Below, one piece after another: positions 35,511-44,635 of a DNA stretch of 64,000 bases (positions are counted from its first letter, which is position 1; each line of letters opens with the position of its first letter). The position numbers were made by a program, and so were the translations under genes. Below the pieces are notes generated by a model. It ran no database searches. It saw only the letters and a program-made list of their open reading frames with translations, and had not been told where the DNA came from. Source of the stretch: Metallococcus carri (GTDB lineage: Bacteria; Actinomycetota; Actinomycetes; Actinomycetales; Dermatophilaceae); assembly GCF_011440275.1 (NCBI RefSeq), contig NZ_JAAOIV010000007.1, positions 1-64,000 on the forward strand, given 5' to 3'.

Positions 35511-36964
35511 ATACGCCGATCCGCCGGCTGGGGCTCGTCGTCGCCGCGATGTTCTGCGCCCTGCTGCTCGCCAGCACGATGATCCAGTTCGTCCAGGCGA
35601 AGGCGCTCAACGACAAGCCGGGCAACCGGCGCACGATGCTCGCGTCCTACGCCAAGGAGCGCGGCTCGATCATCGTCGACGGGCGCGCCGTAGCCGACTC
35701 GCAGCCCAGCAACGACGATTACAAGTGGCAGCGCCGCTACAACCAGGGACCGCTGTATGCCGCCGCGACCGGCTACTTCTCGTTCATCTACGGCACCAGC
35801 GGGGTGGAGCGCGGCTACAACGCCTACCTGTCGGGCAGCTCGGACAAGCTGTTCTACCGCCGGCTCACCGACATCCTCACCGGCAAGACCCCGCAGGGCG
35901 CGAGCGTCGACCTGACGATCAAGGCCAAGGTGCAGCAGGTCGCCACCCAGGCCCTCGGCAAGCAGAAGGGCGCGGTCGTCGCCCTCGACCCGAAGACCGG
36001 CGCGATCCTCGCCCTGGTGACCAGCCCGTCATACGACCCCAATCTGCTCGCCGGTCACGACATGACCAAGGTGCAGAACAACTGGAACGCACTGCTGAAG
36101 GACCCCGACAACCCGCTCGTCAACCGCACGATCGGCGGCAACCTCTACCCGCCGGGGTCGACCTTCAAGCTCGTCACGACGGCGGCGGCGCTGCAGTCCG
36201 GCAAATACCAGCCGGACTCCGAGCTGCCCGGTCCCGCGACGATGAAGCTGCCCGGCACCTCGAACACCTATCTGCCGACCGACGACAACCGGCCGTGCGG
36301 TCCCGGCGACAAGACCTCCCTGACCCGCGCGCTCGCGGTCAGCTGCAACACCGCCTACGCCTCGCTCGGTCTCGACCTCGGTGGCAACGCGCTGCGCGAC
36401 CAGGCCAGCAAGTTCGGCTTCGGCATGGACCTGTCCATCCCGATGAGCGTCACCCCCTCGACCTTCCCCAGCGAACTCAACCAGCCCCAGCTCGCCCAGT
36501 CCGCGATCGGGCAGTATGACGTGCGCGTCACCCCCCTGCAGGTCGCCATGATGAGCGCGGGCATCGCCAACGGCGGCAAGGTGATGCGCCCCTATCTCGT
36601 GCAGACCGTGCGCGACAAGAACCTCGACGTCATCTCGACCACCGACCCCTCGACCTTCTCGCAGGCCGTCAGTTCCGACGTCGCCAGCCAATTGAGGGAC
36701 ATGATGGTCGGGGTGGTGGACAACGGCACCGGGACCAACGCCCGGATCCCGGGGATCCAGGTCGCCGGCAAGACGGGCACGGCCGAGCACGGGAAGGGGA
36801 AGATCCAGCACGTGTGGTTCACGGGATTCGCCCCGGCCAATGACCCGAAGGTCGCGGTCGCGGTCATCGTCGAAAACGGCGGCACGGCAGGGCAAGAAGC
36901 GTCCGGCGCGTCGGTGGCCGCACCGATTGCGAAAAAGGTGATGGAAGCGGTGGTCTCTCCATGA
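35507..36964 (+). CDS. pbpA: PbpA, class B penicillin-binding protein
   Basis: A 485-residue transpeptidase partner of RodA. It has one N-terminal membrane helix (LGLVVAAMFCALLLASTMI), a short dimerisation module and the transpeptidase domain. The three active-site motifs are seen: PPGSTFK (SxxK), AVSCNTAY (SxN) and VAGKTGTAEH (KTG). It cross-links peptidoglycan at the growing wall and is phosphorylated by PknB in mycobacteria. It overlaps rodA and pknA by four bases each. Confidence 0.95.
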   Translation: MNTPIRRLGLVVAAMFCALLLASTMIQFVQAKALNDKPGNRRTMLASYAKERGSIIVDGRAVADSQPSNDDYKWQRRYNQGPLYAAATGYFSFIYGTSGVERGYNAYLSGSSDKLFYRRLTDILTGKTPQGASVDLTIKAKVQQVATQALGKQKGAVVALDPKTGAILALVTSPSYDPNLLAGHDMTKVQNNWNALLKDPDNPLVNRTIGGNLYPPGSTFKLVTTAAALQSGKYQPDSELPGPATMKLPGTSNTYLPTDDNRPCGPGDKTSLTRALAVSCNTAYASLGLDLGGNALRDQASKFGFGMDLSIPMSVTPSTFPSELNQPQLAQSAIGQYDVRVTPLQVAMMSAGIANGGKVMRPYLVQTVRDKNLDVISTTDPSTFSQAVSSDVASQLRDMMVGVVDNGTGTNARIPGIQVAGKTGTAEHGKGKIQHVWFTGFAPANDPKVAVAVIVENGGTAGQEASGASVAAPIAKKVMEAVVSP

Positions 36965-38394
36965 ATCGGATCGGTGACTCCCTCGGGGGGCGCTACGAGC
37001 TGAGCGAGCGGATCGCCGCCGGAGGGATGGGCGAGGTCTGGAAGGCCCGCGACCAGATCCTCGGCCGCACCGTCGCGCTCAAGTTGCTCAAGGACGGGCT
37101 GACCGACGAGATCGGCTTCACCGACCGCTTCCGCAACGAGGCGCGCCTGTCCGCCGCGCTCGCCCACGGCAATATCGCCCAGGTCTACGACTACGGCGAG
37201 GACGACGGCACGGCATACCTCGTGATGGAGTATGTGCCCGGCATCCCGCTGTCCAAGATCATCGCCGAGAACGCCCCGATCTCCTCGGTGGACACCGTCG
37301 GCCTGATCACCCAGGCGGCCAACGCGCTCAACGCGGCGCACCGCAACGGTCTGATCCACCGCGACGTCAAGCCGGCGAACATGCTGGTCACCGAGGACGG
37401 GCTGGTGAAGCTCACCGACTTCGGCATCGCCCGCGCCGTCGGCTCTGCGGCGATGACCAAGACCGGTGAGGTGATGGGCACGGCGCAATACCTCGCTCCG
37501 GAGGCCGCGGTCGGCCGGGAGGTCAGCGGGCTGGCCGATGTCTACTCTCTCGGCGTCGTCGCGTACGAGATGCTGACCGGTCGGCGCCCGTTCGAGGCGG
37601 ACTCGCCGGTCGCGCTCGCCCTCGCCCACGTCAACACTCCGCCGCCGCCGATGCCGCAGGAGGTGCCGCCACCGGTGCGGGCCATCGTGCTGGCCGCGCT
37701 GGAGAAGGACCCCAACCTGCGACCCGACACCGCCGCGGAGTTCGCCCGGGCGCTGCGCCAGGCCGTCGTCGACAGCGACCGGATGGGTTACGACCCGCGC
37801 GACCGGGCGCCCAAGCCGCTGCCCCCGGGTGGGCCGGAAGGTCCGTCGGGTCCCCGCAGCGGTGGGTCGGCCGTGCAACCGCAGTTCCAGCCGCAGAACT
37901 TCGCCGCGCCGCAGGGTCAGCAGGGCCTGTCCGGGCCGCAAGGCGCCTCCGGGCCGCAGCAGACCGATGCCCGGCACGGCATCAGCCCCGGCGACCACCC
38001 GTCCGGCCCGCAACAGACCGCGACCTCCGGTCCGCAATCCCAGCAATCGCCCACCTCGGGTCCGAACGAGCAGCCGGGCGCCCGATACGAGGGCTCCGGT
38101 CCTGCCCCGACCGGCCCGAAGGAGCAGGGCGCGAGCTCGGGCCCGTTGGTTCAGCCGACCTCTGGTCCGCAGTCCGGTGGCACCCGGCCCCTGAGCGGGT
38201 CCAACGCGGCCGGCAAGCCGAAGATGTCCGAGCGCACGATGCTGGCGATCATCGGCGGCGTGGTGCTGCTCGGCCTGATCATCCTGGTGTCGGTGCTGCT
38301 TGCCACGCGAAGCGGCGAGCCGCCGACTCCGCCGCCGACCAACAAGACATCGCTGGGCGCCCCGGGCACCCCGCCGGACTCGTTCAGCGGATAA
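36961..38394 (+). CDS. pknA: PknA-type Ser/Thr protein kinase
   Basis: A 477-residue membrane kinase. The Hanks kinase domain (about 12-270) has the Gly-rich loop IAAGGMGEVWKA, ALKLLK (Lys), LIHRDVKPANML (catalytic loop) and LTDFGIA (DFG). A long Gly/Pro/Gln/Ser-rich juxtamembrane linker full of SGP repeats (about 280-410) precedes a transmembrane helix (LAIIGGVVLLGLIILVSVLL) and a short external Pro/Thr tail with no PASTA domain. It regulates cell shape and division with PknB. pknB follows after four bases. Confidence 0.93.
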   Translation: MNRIGDSLGGRYELSERIAAGGMGEVWKARDQILGRTVALKLLKDGLTDEIGFTDRFRNEARLSAALAHGNIAQVYDYGEDDGTAYLVMEYVPGIPLSKIIAENAPISSVDTVGLITQAANALNAAHRNGLIHRDVKPANMLVTEDGLVKLTDFGIARAVGSAAMTKTGEVMGTAQYLAPEAAVGREVSGLADVYSLGVVAYEMLTGRRPFEADSPVALALAHVNTPPPPMPQEVPPPVRAIVLAALEKDPNLRPDTAAEFARALRQAVVDSDRMGYDPRDRAPKPLPPGGPEGPSGPRSGGSAVQPQFQPQNFAAPQGQQGLSGPQGASGPQQTDARHGISPGDHPSGPQQTATSGPQSQQSPTSGPNEQPGARYEGSGPAPTGPKEQGASSGPLVQPTSGPQSGGTRPLSGSNAAGKPKMSERTMLAIIGGVVLLGLIILVSVLLATRSGEPPTPPPTNKTSLGAPGTPPDSFSG

Positions 38395-38398
38395 TTCG

Positions 38399-40285
38399 AT
38401 GGTGACCGAAACCCCTCGCCTGCTCGGCGGCCGTTACGAAGTCGGCGAGCTCATCGGCCGTGGCGGTATGGCGGAGGTGCACCTCGGTCATGACACGCGC
38501 CTCGGGCGCACCGTCGCCATCAAGATGCTGCGCGCCGACCTCGCTCGCGACCACACCTTCCTGGCCCGGTTCCGGCGCGAGGCGCAGTCCGCCGCCGGCC
38601 TGAACCACCACGCCATCGTCGCGGTCTACGACTCGGGCGAGGACGTGCACACCGAGACCGGCGGCGCGACGATCGACGTCCCCTACATCGTGATGGAGTA
38701 TGTCGACGGCGAGACGCTGCGCGACATCCTCAACGACGAGGGCACGCTGTCCCCCGACGAGGCGGCCCGGATCACGATGGGCATCCTGTCGGCGCTGGAG
38801 TATTCGCACGACAAGGGCATCGTGCACCGCGACATCAAACCGGCCAATGTCATGCTGACCCGCGGCGGCGGGGTCAAGGTGATGGACTTCGGCATCGCCC
38901 GGGCGCTCGCCGATGTCGGCGCGACCATGACGTCGGCCCAGGCGGTCGTGGGCACGGCGCGCTATCTGTCGCCGGAGCAGGCCAAGGGCGACCCGGTGGA
39001 CGCCCGCTCGGACCTCTACTCCGCCGGCTGCGTGTTCTACGAATTGCTCTGCGGTCGCACGCCTTTCGTCGGCGAACCGGTGAGCCTGGTCTACCAGCAC
39101 CTCAACGACGAACCGGCTCCGCCGAGCGCGTATGCCGCCGGCGTGCCCGAGCCGATGGACGCCGTCACCTTGCACTCGCTGGAGAAGAAGCGGGAGCACC
39201 GCTACCAGACGGCGGCCGATTTCCGCGCCGACCTGCAGGCGGCCCGAACCGGCCGACCGCTGTCCGCGGGGGCGCTCGCGAGCCTCGCTGCCGCTGGCGA
39301 CCAGACCGATCGTGAGCCGGTCGCCACCCCACCGCCGCCCGCTCGCCGCGACTCGACCCGCGATATGACCGACGCCGACCACCCGCGCGGTCGCACCGGC
39401 CTGTGGGTGGCCGCCCTGATCGCGGCGCTCGCCGCCATCCTCGGCATCGGCTATCTGGTGATGAACAACTCGGCCGGGCCGAAGATGGCGACCGTGCCGG
39501 GCGTCGTCGACCAGCCGCAGGGCCTGGCCGAGAACCAGCTGCGTCAGGCCAACTTCGTGCCGTCCAGCCGAACGGCCAACAGCGACAAGCCGGTCGGCAC
39601 CGTGGTCTCCCAGGATCCGCGCGGTGGCACCGATGCTGCCGTGGGCAGCACCGTCACCCTCGTGGTGTCGGCCGGTCCGAACCAGAAGGTCGTGCCCGAT
39701 GTGCGCGGCAAGTCCGAGGCCGACGCCCGGCAGATGCTGAAGGACGCCGGCTTCACCCAGGTCGCCACGAGCCCGACTCCGGTGGACAACACCCAGTACC
39801 CCGCCAACCAGGTCGCCTCGACCAACCCCGCCAGCGGCGTCGCCGCCTCGCCGACCGCGCAGATCACGCTGTCGATCTCCAGCGGCCAGGTGACGGTGCC
39901 CGGCAATCTCGTCGGGATGGACGTGTCCCAGGCGCAGAACGAAGTCACCAAGGCGCACCTCACCCCGAAGATCGAATACCGGCGCACGGCCGACTCCTCG
40001 GAGTTCAACAAGGTCATCGCGACCCGGCCGGAGGGCGAGACCAAGGTGTCGGTGAATTCCACCGTGACGCTGATCGTCGGTATGCCGGCCGAAACGACGC
40101 AGACGATCACTCAGACGCGGACGGTCACCCGGACCCAGTCGACGTCTTCGTCATCGTCGACCTCGTCGAGCGCTCCGCCCTCGTCGACCTCCACGCCGAC
40201 CTCGACCTCCACCAGCGCGCCGCCGCCCTCGACCTCAACACCGCCTCCGCCGACCGCGAGCCCGCCCACCCCGTCATTACCCTGA
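38399..40285 (+). CDS. pknB: PknB-type Ser/Thr protein kinase with PASTA domains
   Basis: A 628-residue receptor-like kinase that senses muropeptides or lipid II. The kinase domain (about 11-275) has IGRGGMAEVHLGHD, KGIVHRDIKPANVML and VMDFGIAR. A single membrane helix (LWVAALIAALAAILGIGYLV) follows. I count three external PASTA domains (starting near VPGVVDQPQG, VPDVRGKSEA and VPGNLVGMDV), where M. tuberculosis PknB has four. The protein ends in an unusual tail of about 60 residues of Ser/Thr/Pro, which may cross the wall or be glycosylated. The ATG 38399 is preferred. Upstream open frame overlaps pknA. Confidence 0.95.
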   Translation: MVTETPRLLGGRYEVGELIGRGGMAEVHLGHDTRLGRTVAIKMLRADLARDHTFLARFRREAQSAAGLNHHAIVAVYDSGEDVHTETGGATIDVPYIVMEYVDGETLRDILNDEGTLSPDEAARITMGILSALEYSHDKGIVHRDIKPANVMLTRGGGVKVMDFGIARALADVGATMTSAQAVVGTARYLSPEQAKGDPVDARSDLYSAGCVFYELLCGRTPFVGEPVSLVYQHLNDEPAPPSAYAAGVPEPMDAVTLHSLEKKREHRYQTAADFRADLQAARTGRPLSAGALASLAAAGDQTDREPVATPPPPARRDSTRDMTDADHPRGRTGLWVAALIAALAAILGIGYLVMNNSAGPKMATVPGVVDQPQGLAENQLRQANFVPSSRTANSDKPVGTVVSQDPRGGTDAAVGSTVTLVVSAGPNQKVVPDVRGKSEADARQMLKDAGFTQVATSPTPVDNTQYPANQVASTNPASGVAASPTAQITLSISSGQVTVPGNLVGMDVSQAQNEVTKAHLTPKIEYRRTADSSEFNKVIATRPEGETKVSVNSTVTLIVGMPAETTQTITQTRTVTRTQSTSSSSSTSSSAPPSSTSTPTSTSTSAPPPSTSTPPPPTASPPTPSLP

Positions 40286-40348
40286 GCCTGGGCGAGCCTG
40301 CGCCTCGGTGATCGAAGGGCGCTCCGCTCAGAATGGCGATCGACGTCG

Positions 40349-40972
40349 TCAGGTGTGGACCAGTGGGGCGAGGCCGGCCGAACGGGCGACGGCATCCGGC
40401 ATACCCGCCTCCGCGAGCCAGTTGGCGAGCATCCGGTGCCCGCCTTCGGTGAGCACCGACTCGGGGTGGAACTGCACCCCGTGCAGCGGCAGCGTGGCGT
40501 GCCGCACCGCCATGATCACGCCGGTGTCGGTGCGCCCGGTGACCACGAGTTCGTCCGGCAGGGTGCCGGACTCGATCGCGAGCGAGTGATAGCGCGTCGC
40601 GGTGAATGGTGACGGCAGCCCCTCCAGCACGCCGGTGCCGTCGTGGACGATCTGGGAAGTCTTGCCGTGCAGCAATTCGGGCGCCCGGTCGACCGTCGCG
40701 CCGTAGACCGCCGCGAGCGCCTGGTGGCCGAGACAGACGCCGAACATCGGCTGCTCGCGCTGCGCGCACGCCTCGATCATCGCCATCGAGACCCCGGCGC
40801 CCTCGGGCGTGCCGGGGCCGGGCGAGATCAGCACGCCGTCGTAGTCCGCACCGTCGGCGGGCGTGACGGCGTCATTGCGCACCACCGTCGTCTCCGCGCC
40901 GAGCTGCTGCAGATAACCGACGATCGTGAAGACGAAGCTGTCGTAGTTGTCGACGACGAGGATGCGGCTCAC
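40349..40972 (-). CDS. Glutamine amidotransferase of anthranilate/aminodeoxychorismate synthase (TrpG/PabA)
   Basis: A 207-residue class I amidotransferase that supplies ammonia for anthranilate or 4-amino-4-deoxychorismate synthesis. It has VVDNYDSFVFTIVGYL, SPGPGTPEGAG, the nucleophile FGVCLGHQ (Cys) and VQFHPES (His-Glu). Actinobacteria keep a trpG-like gene here next to pknB. Assignment to tryptophan versus folate synthesis is not possible from this subunit alone. The GTG start overlaps the stop of the DUF881 gene (GTGA). Converges on pknB. Confidence 0.92.
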   Translation of the reverse strand: MSRILVVDNYDSFVFTIVGYLQQLGAETTVVRNDAVTPADGADYDGVLISPGPGTPEGAGVSMAMIEACAQREQPMFGVCLGHQALAAVYGATVDRAPELLHGKTSQIVHDGTGVLEGLPSPFTATRYHSLAIESGTLPDELVVTGRTDTGVIMAVRHATLPLHGVQFHPESVLTEGGHRMLANWLAEAGMPDAVARSAGLAPLVHT

Positions 40973-41727
40973 TTCGACCCCTCCGGTCCGGTGCTGGTGC
41001 TCGGCCCCATCGGACGGGCGTAGCGGAACTGACTCGATCCGACATAGGCCGGGAAGGTCACCCCGGAGTCCTGCTTCTCGGTGTAGCCGAGACCGACGAG
41101 ATCGACATACGCGCGGTAGTTGCGGACGTCCGGGTCGGCGGCCAGCGCGGCCCGGAGCTTCGCCGGGTCGCCCATGGCCGAGATCGTGAACGGCGGGGAG
41201 TAGACCCGGCCCTGCAACAGCAGGGTGTTGCCGACGCAGCGGACGGCCGAGGTGGAGATCACCCGCTGGTCCATCAGCATCATCGCGGTCGCGCCGCCCC
41301 GCCACATCGCGTTGACCACGGCCTGCACATCCTGCTGGTGCACCACCAGCCAGTTGAGATTGCCGTCGTCCGGCACCGTGGAGGGATCGCGGTGTGAGTC
41401 GTCCAAGCTGATCGTCAGGGTGTCGCCCTTGACCGGACCGAAGCCGGTCGACGGGCTCATCACGTCGATCTGCTTGCCGATCGTCGTCAGCTGGATGGAG
41501 CCGGGCGTGGCCTTGCGTTGCAGGGTGTTGACCTCGTTCTGCAGCGTCTTGACCTGGCCGTTCTGGGCGGCGACCCGGGCGTTCGCCTGCTCGACCACGC
41601 CGACGAGGCTCGCCGCCTGCGGGCGCAGGTCGGTGCCGCGCGAGGTAACGGCGCTGACCCCGAACAGCAGGCCGGCACCGGCCGCCGCCACGGGGACGGC
41701 ATACGCCCAGCGGCTGCGACGGGTCAT
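40969..41727 (-). CDS. DUF881 family protein
   Basis: A 252-residue protein of the DUF881 family. It has an N-terminal signal/anchor helix (AYAVPVAAAGAGLLFGVSAV), a coiled-coil stretch (VEQANARVAAQNGQVKTLQN) and the conserved external domain (LTISLDDSHRD, NLNWLVVHQQDVQAVVNAMW, GGATAMMLMDQRV, GNTLLLQGRVYSPPF). Function is unknown, though its fixed place between crgA and the pknB cluster suggests a role in septation or wall growth. It is translationally coupled to the amidotransferase. Confidence 0.92.
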   Translation of the reverse strand: MTRRSRWAYAVPVAAAGAGLLFGVSAVTSRGTDLRPQAASLVGVVEQANARVAAQNGQVKTLQNEVNTLQRKATPGSIQLTTIGKQIDVMSPSTGFGPVKGDTLTISLDDSHRDPSTVPDDGNLNWLVVHQQDVQAVVNAMWRGGATAMMLMDQRVISTSAVRCVGNTLLLQGRVYSPPFTISAMGDPAKLRAALAADPDVRNYRAYVDLVGLGYTEKQDSGVTFPAYVGSSQFRYARPMGPSTSTGPEGSK

Positions 41728-41808
41728 GGTGCGGGCCTTCCGAGGCGCAGAACTGCAGTGATTTAGGCTCTAGCCTAACGTTGCACCAACCCACCTCCAG
41801 GAGGCCCC

Positions 41809-42246
41809 GTGGCCAGGCGCAAGGACCGGACCGCAGGCGACCCGAAGATCGAGGGCGACGCGGCCGAGGAGATCTCCTACGAAGAGGCGGCGGCCGACGA
41901 CGCCGAGGCGAAGGCGCAAGCCAACCGGGAGGCCGAGGCGGAGGAGCGGGCCGAGAAGCCGGCGAAGAAGACCCGCGCCGAGCGGCAGGCGGAGAAGGAC
42001 GACGCAGAGGCGGCCGAGCGGCTGCGCCGGCATACGCCTCAGCCGGTGAAACTCGACGCCGGCGCGAACCCGCGCTGGTGGGTGCCGACCATGCTGACGC
42101 TGATGGTGCTCGGCCTCGCGTGGCTGGTGGTCGCGGCGCTGTCGCGGGACGCGATGTGGCCGGTGCCGAAGATCGGGATGTGGAACTACGCCGTCGGCTT
42201 CGCGCTCATCATGATCGGCTTCATGATGACCACGCGCTGGAAGTAA
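41809..42246 (+). CDS. crgA: Cell division protein CrgA
   Basis: A 145-residue protein. The N-terminal half is highly charged (Glu/Lys/Ala-rich, predicted helical). The C-terminal half has the conserved CrgA core NPRWWVPTMLTLMVLGLAWL and a second helix (YAVGFALIMIGFMMTTRWK), the usual two transmembrane segments. CrgA recruits or stabilises FtsI and FtsZ-ring proteins at the septum. GTG 41809 is preceded by CCAGGAGG. The charged N-terminal extension is longer than the roughly 90-residue M. tuberculosis protein. Confidence 0.92.
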   Translation: MARRKDRTAGDPKIEGDAAEEISYEEAAADDAEAKAQANREAEAEERAEKPAKKTRAERQAEKDDAEAAERLRRHTPQPVKLDAGANPRWWVPTMLTLMVLGLAWLVVAALSRDAMWPVPKIGMWNYAVGFALIMIGFMMTTRWK

Positions 42247-42254
42247 TCCCGGAG

Positions 42255-42302
42255 TTATCCACAGGACTATTCACAGGTGGGGAAAACTACACCGGTGTAG
42301 TT
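42255..42302. promoter_or_regulatory. DnaA-box-like site and 18-bp perfect palindrome between crgA and rhomboid gene
   Basis: TTATCCACA at 42255-42263 is an exact DnaA box, and a weaker TATTCACA lies at 42269-42276. After GGTGGGGA comes AACTACACCGGTGTAGTT (42285-42302), a perfect 18-bp palindrome that ends on the first base of the rhomboid stop codon. With no loop, it is a poor terminator and better fits a dimeric protein site. Confidence 0.6.
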
Positions 42303-43192
42303 CAGCCGATCGGTAGCCCGCCCACCTGGGTCCACTCCTGGGAACCGGTAGTGGCCGCGACAACGGCCACCGCCACGAGCAGCAGCGTGACCGCACCCCA
42401 GGATCGGTAGATCAGGGCCGGCGAGCGGCGCTTGGCGACCAGCGGCAGGGCGAGCAGGGCACCGGTGATCGCGCCACCGAGATGGGTCTGCCAGGCGATG
42501 CCGGACACCATGAAGCCGAGCACGAAGTTCAGGGCGATGATCACCACGAGCGCGCGCACGTCAGCGCCGCGGCGCAGGTTGACGATGAGCACGGCGAGGA
42601 AGAGCCCGAAGATCGCACCGGACGCGCCCACGCCGCCGGTGATCCACATCTGCGGCGAGAACGACGGCCACACCGACAAGGTGAGGAAGCCGACCGAGCC
42701 GCCGAGCGCGCAGATCAGATAGAGCAGCGCGAACTTCACCCGGCCGAGCAGGGGCTCGAGGTATTGCCCACAGATCCACAGGGCGTACATGTTGAACAGC
42801 AGGTGCAACGGCCACGACGGGTCGTGCACGAAGGCGGCGGTGATCAGCCGCCACGGCTGACTGCCGGTCAGCCCCGGCACATAGGACAGCTGGTCGGTGA
42901 TCGCGGGCAGCACCAGTTGGCCGAGCCACACCACCGAGCAGGTCACGATCAGCCCGAGCGTGATCCGCGGCTTCTGCGGCAGCCCCGCCCCGAGCACGAC
43001 CCGAGCCCGCGGGGTGGCCTTGGCCTGTTGGGCCACACAGTCGACGCATTGCACGCCGACCGGCGCCGGGCGCTGGCAGGCCGAGCAGGTGGGCCGGTTG
43101 CATCGCTGGCAGCGAACGAACGCCACCTGCCCCGGATGACGGGGGCAGGTGGGCGTCGGGTTCGCCGGCGCGGAGGCCGGGTCGATCGTCAT
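42302..43192 (-). CDS. Rhomboid-family intramembrane serine protease with N-terminal zinc-binding region
   Basis: A 296-residue membrane protease. The first about 60 residues hold B-box-like cysteines (CPRHPG, CQRCNRPTCSACQ, GVQCVDC). Six or so helices follow, with WRLITAAFVHDPSWPLHLLFNMYALW, the catalytic Ser in GGVGASGAIFGL and the catalytic His in IAWQTHLGGAITG. Rhomboids cleave membrane protein substrates. The gene lies at its conserved place between ppi and crgA. Start ATG 43192, just upstream of the ppi gene end's intergenic gap. Confidence 0.92.
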   Translation of the reverse strand: MTIDPASAPANPTPTCPRHPGQVAFVRCQRCNRPTCSACQRPAPVGVQCVDCVAQQAKATPRARVVLGAGLPQKPRITLGLIVTCSVVWLGQLVLPAITDQLSYVPGLTGSQPWRLITAAFVHDPSWPLHLLFNMYALWICGQYLEPLLGRVKFALLYLICALGGSVGFLTLSVWPSFSPQMWITGGVGASGAIFGLFLAVLIVNLRRGADVRALVVIIALNFVLGFMVSGIAWQTHLGGAITGALLALPLVAKRRSPALIYRSWGAVTLLLVAVAVVAATTGSQEWTQVGGLPIG

Positions 43193-43220
43193 ACGACTGT
43201 CAACGGTTGAGCAGGCCGCC

Positions 43221-43739
43221 TCACTCCGAGACGGTGACCTTCTCGATGGTGACCGGCTCGACCGGCTTGTCGTTGGCGCCGGTCTGCACGGCGGCGATCT
43301 TGTCGACGACCTCGCGGCTGGCCTGGTCGGCGACCTCGCCGAAGATCGTGTGCTTGCCCTGCAGCCAGGTGGTCGGGCCGACGGTGATGAAAAACTGCGA
43401 GCCGTTGGTGCCCCGGCCGCCGCGCTTGCCCGCGTTGGCCATCGCCAGCATGTAGGGCTGGGTGAAGTTCTTGTCCGGGCTGATCTCGTCGTCGAAGGTG
43501 AAGCCCGGACCACCGATGCCGATGCCCTGCGGGCAGCCGCCCTGGATCATGAAGCCGGGGATGATGCGGTGGAAGGTCAGCCCGTCGTAGAACGGCGTGG
43601 GGTTGGTGCGGCCCGCGTCGTCCTTGTAGTCGATGCTGCCCTGCGCGAGGCCGACGAAGTTCTGGACGGTCGTCGGTGCGTCGTTCGGGAACAGGGTGAG
43701 GTTGATGTCCCCATAGTTGGTCTGCAAGGTTGCCTTCAT
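43221..43739 (-). CDS. Cyclophilin-type peptidyl-prolyl cis-trans isomerase
   Basis: A 172-residue single-domain cyclophilin (PpiA/PpiB type of actinobacteria). Active-site blocks are LTFHRIIPGFMIQGG, RGTNGSQFFIT and KHTIFGEV. No signal peptide, so cytoplasmic. The ATG 43739 begins the conserved KATLQTNYGDI. A 14-codon upstream extension is unlikely. It is 28 bases upstream of the rhomboid gene and probably co-transcribed. Confidence 0.94.
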   Translation of the reverse strand: MKATLQTNYGDINLTLFPNDAPTTVQNFVGLAQGSIDYKDDAGRTNPTPFYDGLTFHRIIPGFMIQGGCPQGIGIGGPGFTFDDEISPDKNFTQPYMLAMANAGKRGGRGTNGSQFFITVGPTTWLQGKHTIFGEVADQASREVVDKIAAVQTGANDKPVEPVTIEKVTVSE

Positions 43740-43888
43740 GGGGCCGATCCTCCCATGCCGGTATGACGTGTGCCGCGTCACCTCGATCCATCCCGGCCGC
43801 TGCGAACCCTGGCTCGGTCCGGCTCGCTAGGGTGGTCGGCAGACTCGCGAGGGGGCGACCGAGCCCCCACCACGAACGGAGGACCAGC

Positions 43889-44572
43889 GTGTTCAAGACC
43901 ACTTCCCGCAGCGACAAGGTGAAGGACAAGGCCGGCGACGTGAAGGACGCCGCAGCCGACCTGGCCGGCACCGTCGCGGCCGTTGCCGCTGACGCCCTGT
44001 CGAACACCAAGGAGAAGGTCACGCCGTTGGTGGAGACCGCCAAGGAGAAGGCCGCCGATGTCGCCCAGCCGCATGTCGACACCGCCCGTGAGGCCGCCGC
44101 GCCGAAGGTGAAGCAGCTCAAGAAGGCAGCCGCTCCCAAGGTCGAGGCGGTGCGTGAGGCTGCCGCGCCGCACACCGAGAAGGCAGCCGAATTCGCCGGC
44201 CTGACCCGCGACCAGGCGCATGGCCTGTTTGCCGACGAGTGGTTCCCGCGCATCCAGCAGGCGATCACCGCCGCGACCGGCGCCGCCGCCGGTGCGGGCA
44301 CCAACGCCTACCTGTCCCTGCCGCCGCAGGCGCAGGACGTGGTGGACCGGGTCGTGCCGGCCGCCGCCAAGAAGCGCAAGAAGAAGGGCAAGCTGCTCAT
44401 CGTGCTCGGCCTGGCCGGGTTGGCGGGTGCTGGCTATCTCTACTACTCGGCGCAGCAGAAGCAGAGCAGCCCCGCTCCCGTCGCGCCGCCGGTCGAGGCG
44501 CCGGAGACCGAGCTCGCCACCACCTCGGTCTCCGAGGACGACGGCATCGGCCGTCACGCCGCGCGCGACTGA
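43889..44572 (+). CDS. Ala/Lys-rich membrane-anchored helical protein of unknown function
   Basis: A 227-residue protein. Residues 1-110 are made of 11-residue-like amphipathic repeats (EKVTPLVETAKEKAADVAQP, VKQLKKAAAPKVEAVREAAA), as in apolipoprotein/LEA-type helices. Residue 160-170 has a KKRKKKGK cluster, followed by a membrane helix (LLIVLGLAGLAGAGYLYY) and a Pro/acidic tail. GTG 43889 has GGAGG six bases upstream. It may coat a membrane or stress-protect, but this is not established. It ends at a strong terminator shared with the convergent toxin gene. Confidence 0.78.
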   Translation: MFKTTSRSDKVKDKAGDVKDAAADLAGTVAAVAADALSNTKEKVTPLVETAKEKAADVAQPHVDTAREAAAPKVKQLKKAAAPKVEAVREAAAPHTEKAAEFAGLTRDQAHGLFADEWFPRIQQAITAATGAAAGAGTNAYLSLPPQAQDVVDRVVPAAAKKRKKKGKLLIVLGLAGLAGAGYLYYSAQQKQSSPAPVAPPVEAPETELATTSVSEDDGIGRHAARD

Positions 44573-44590
44573 GCTCGCCGCATCGTCACC

Positions 44591-44621
44591 AGGAGGGCCC
44601 CGCAGCGCGCGGGGCCTTCCT
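44591..44621. terminator. Bidirectional hairpin terminator
   Basis: AGGAGGGCCCCGC (44591-44603) pairs with GCGGGGCCTTCCT (44609-44621) over 13 bp with one G-T pair and loop AGCGC. It lies between the convergent helical-protein gene and the toxin gene. Confidence 0.8.
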
Positions 44622-44635
44622 CATGTCTTGGTGGG

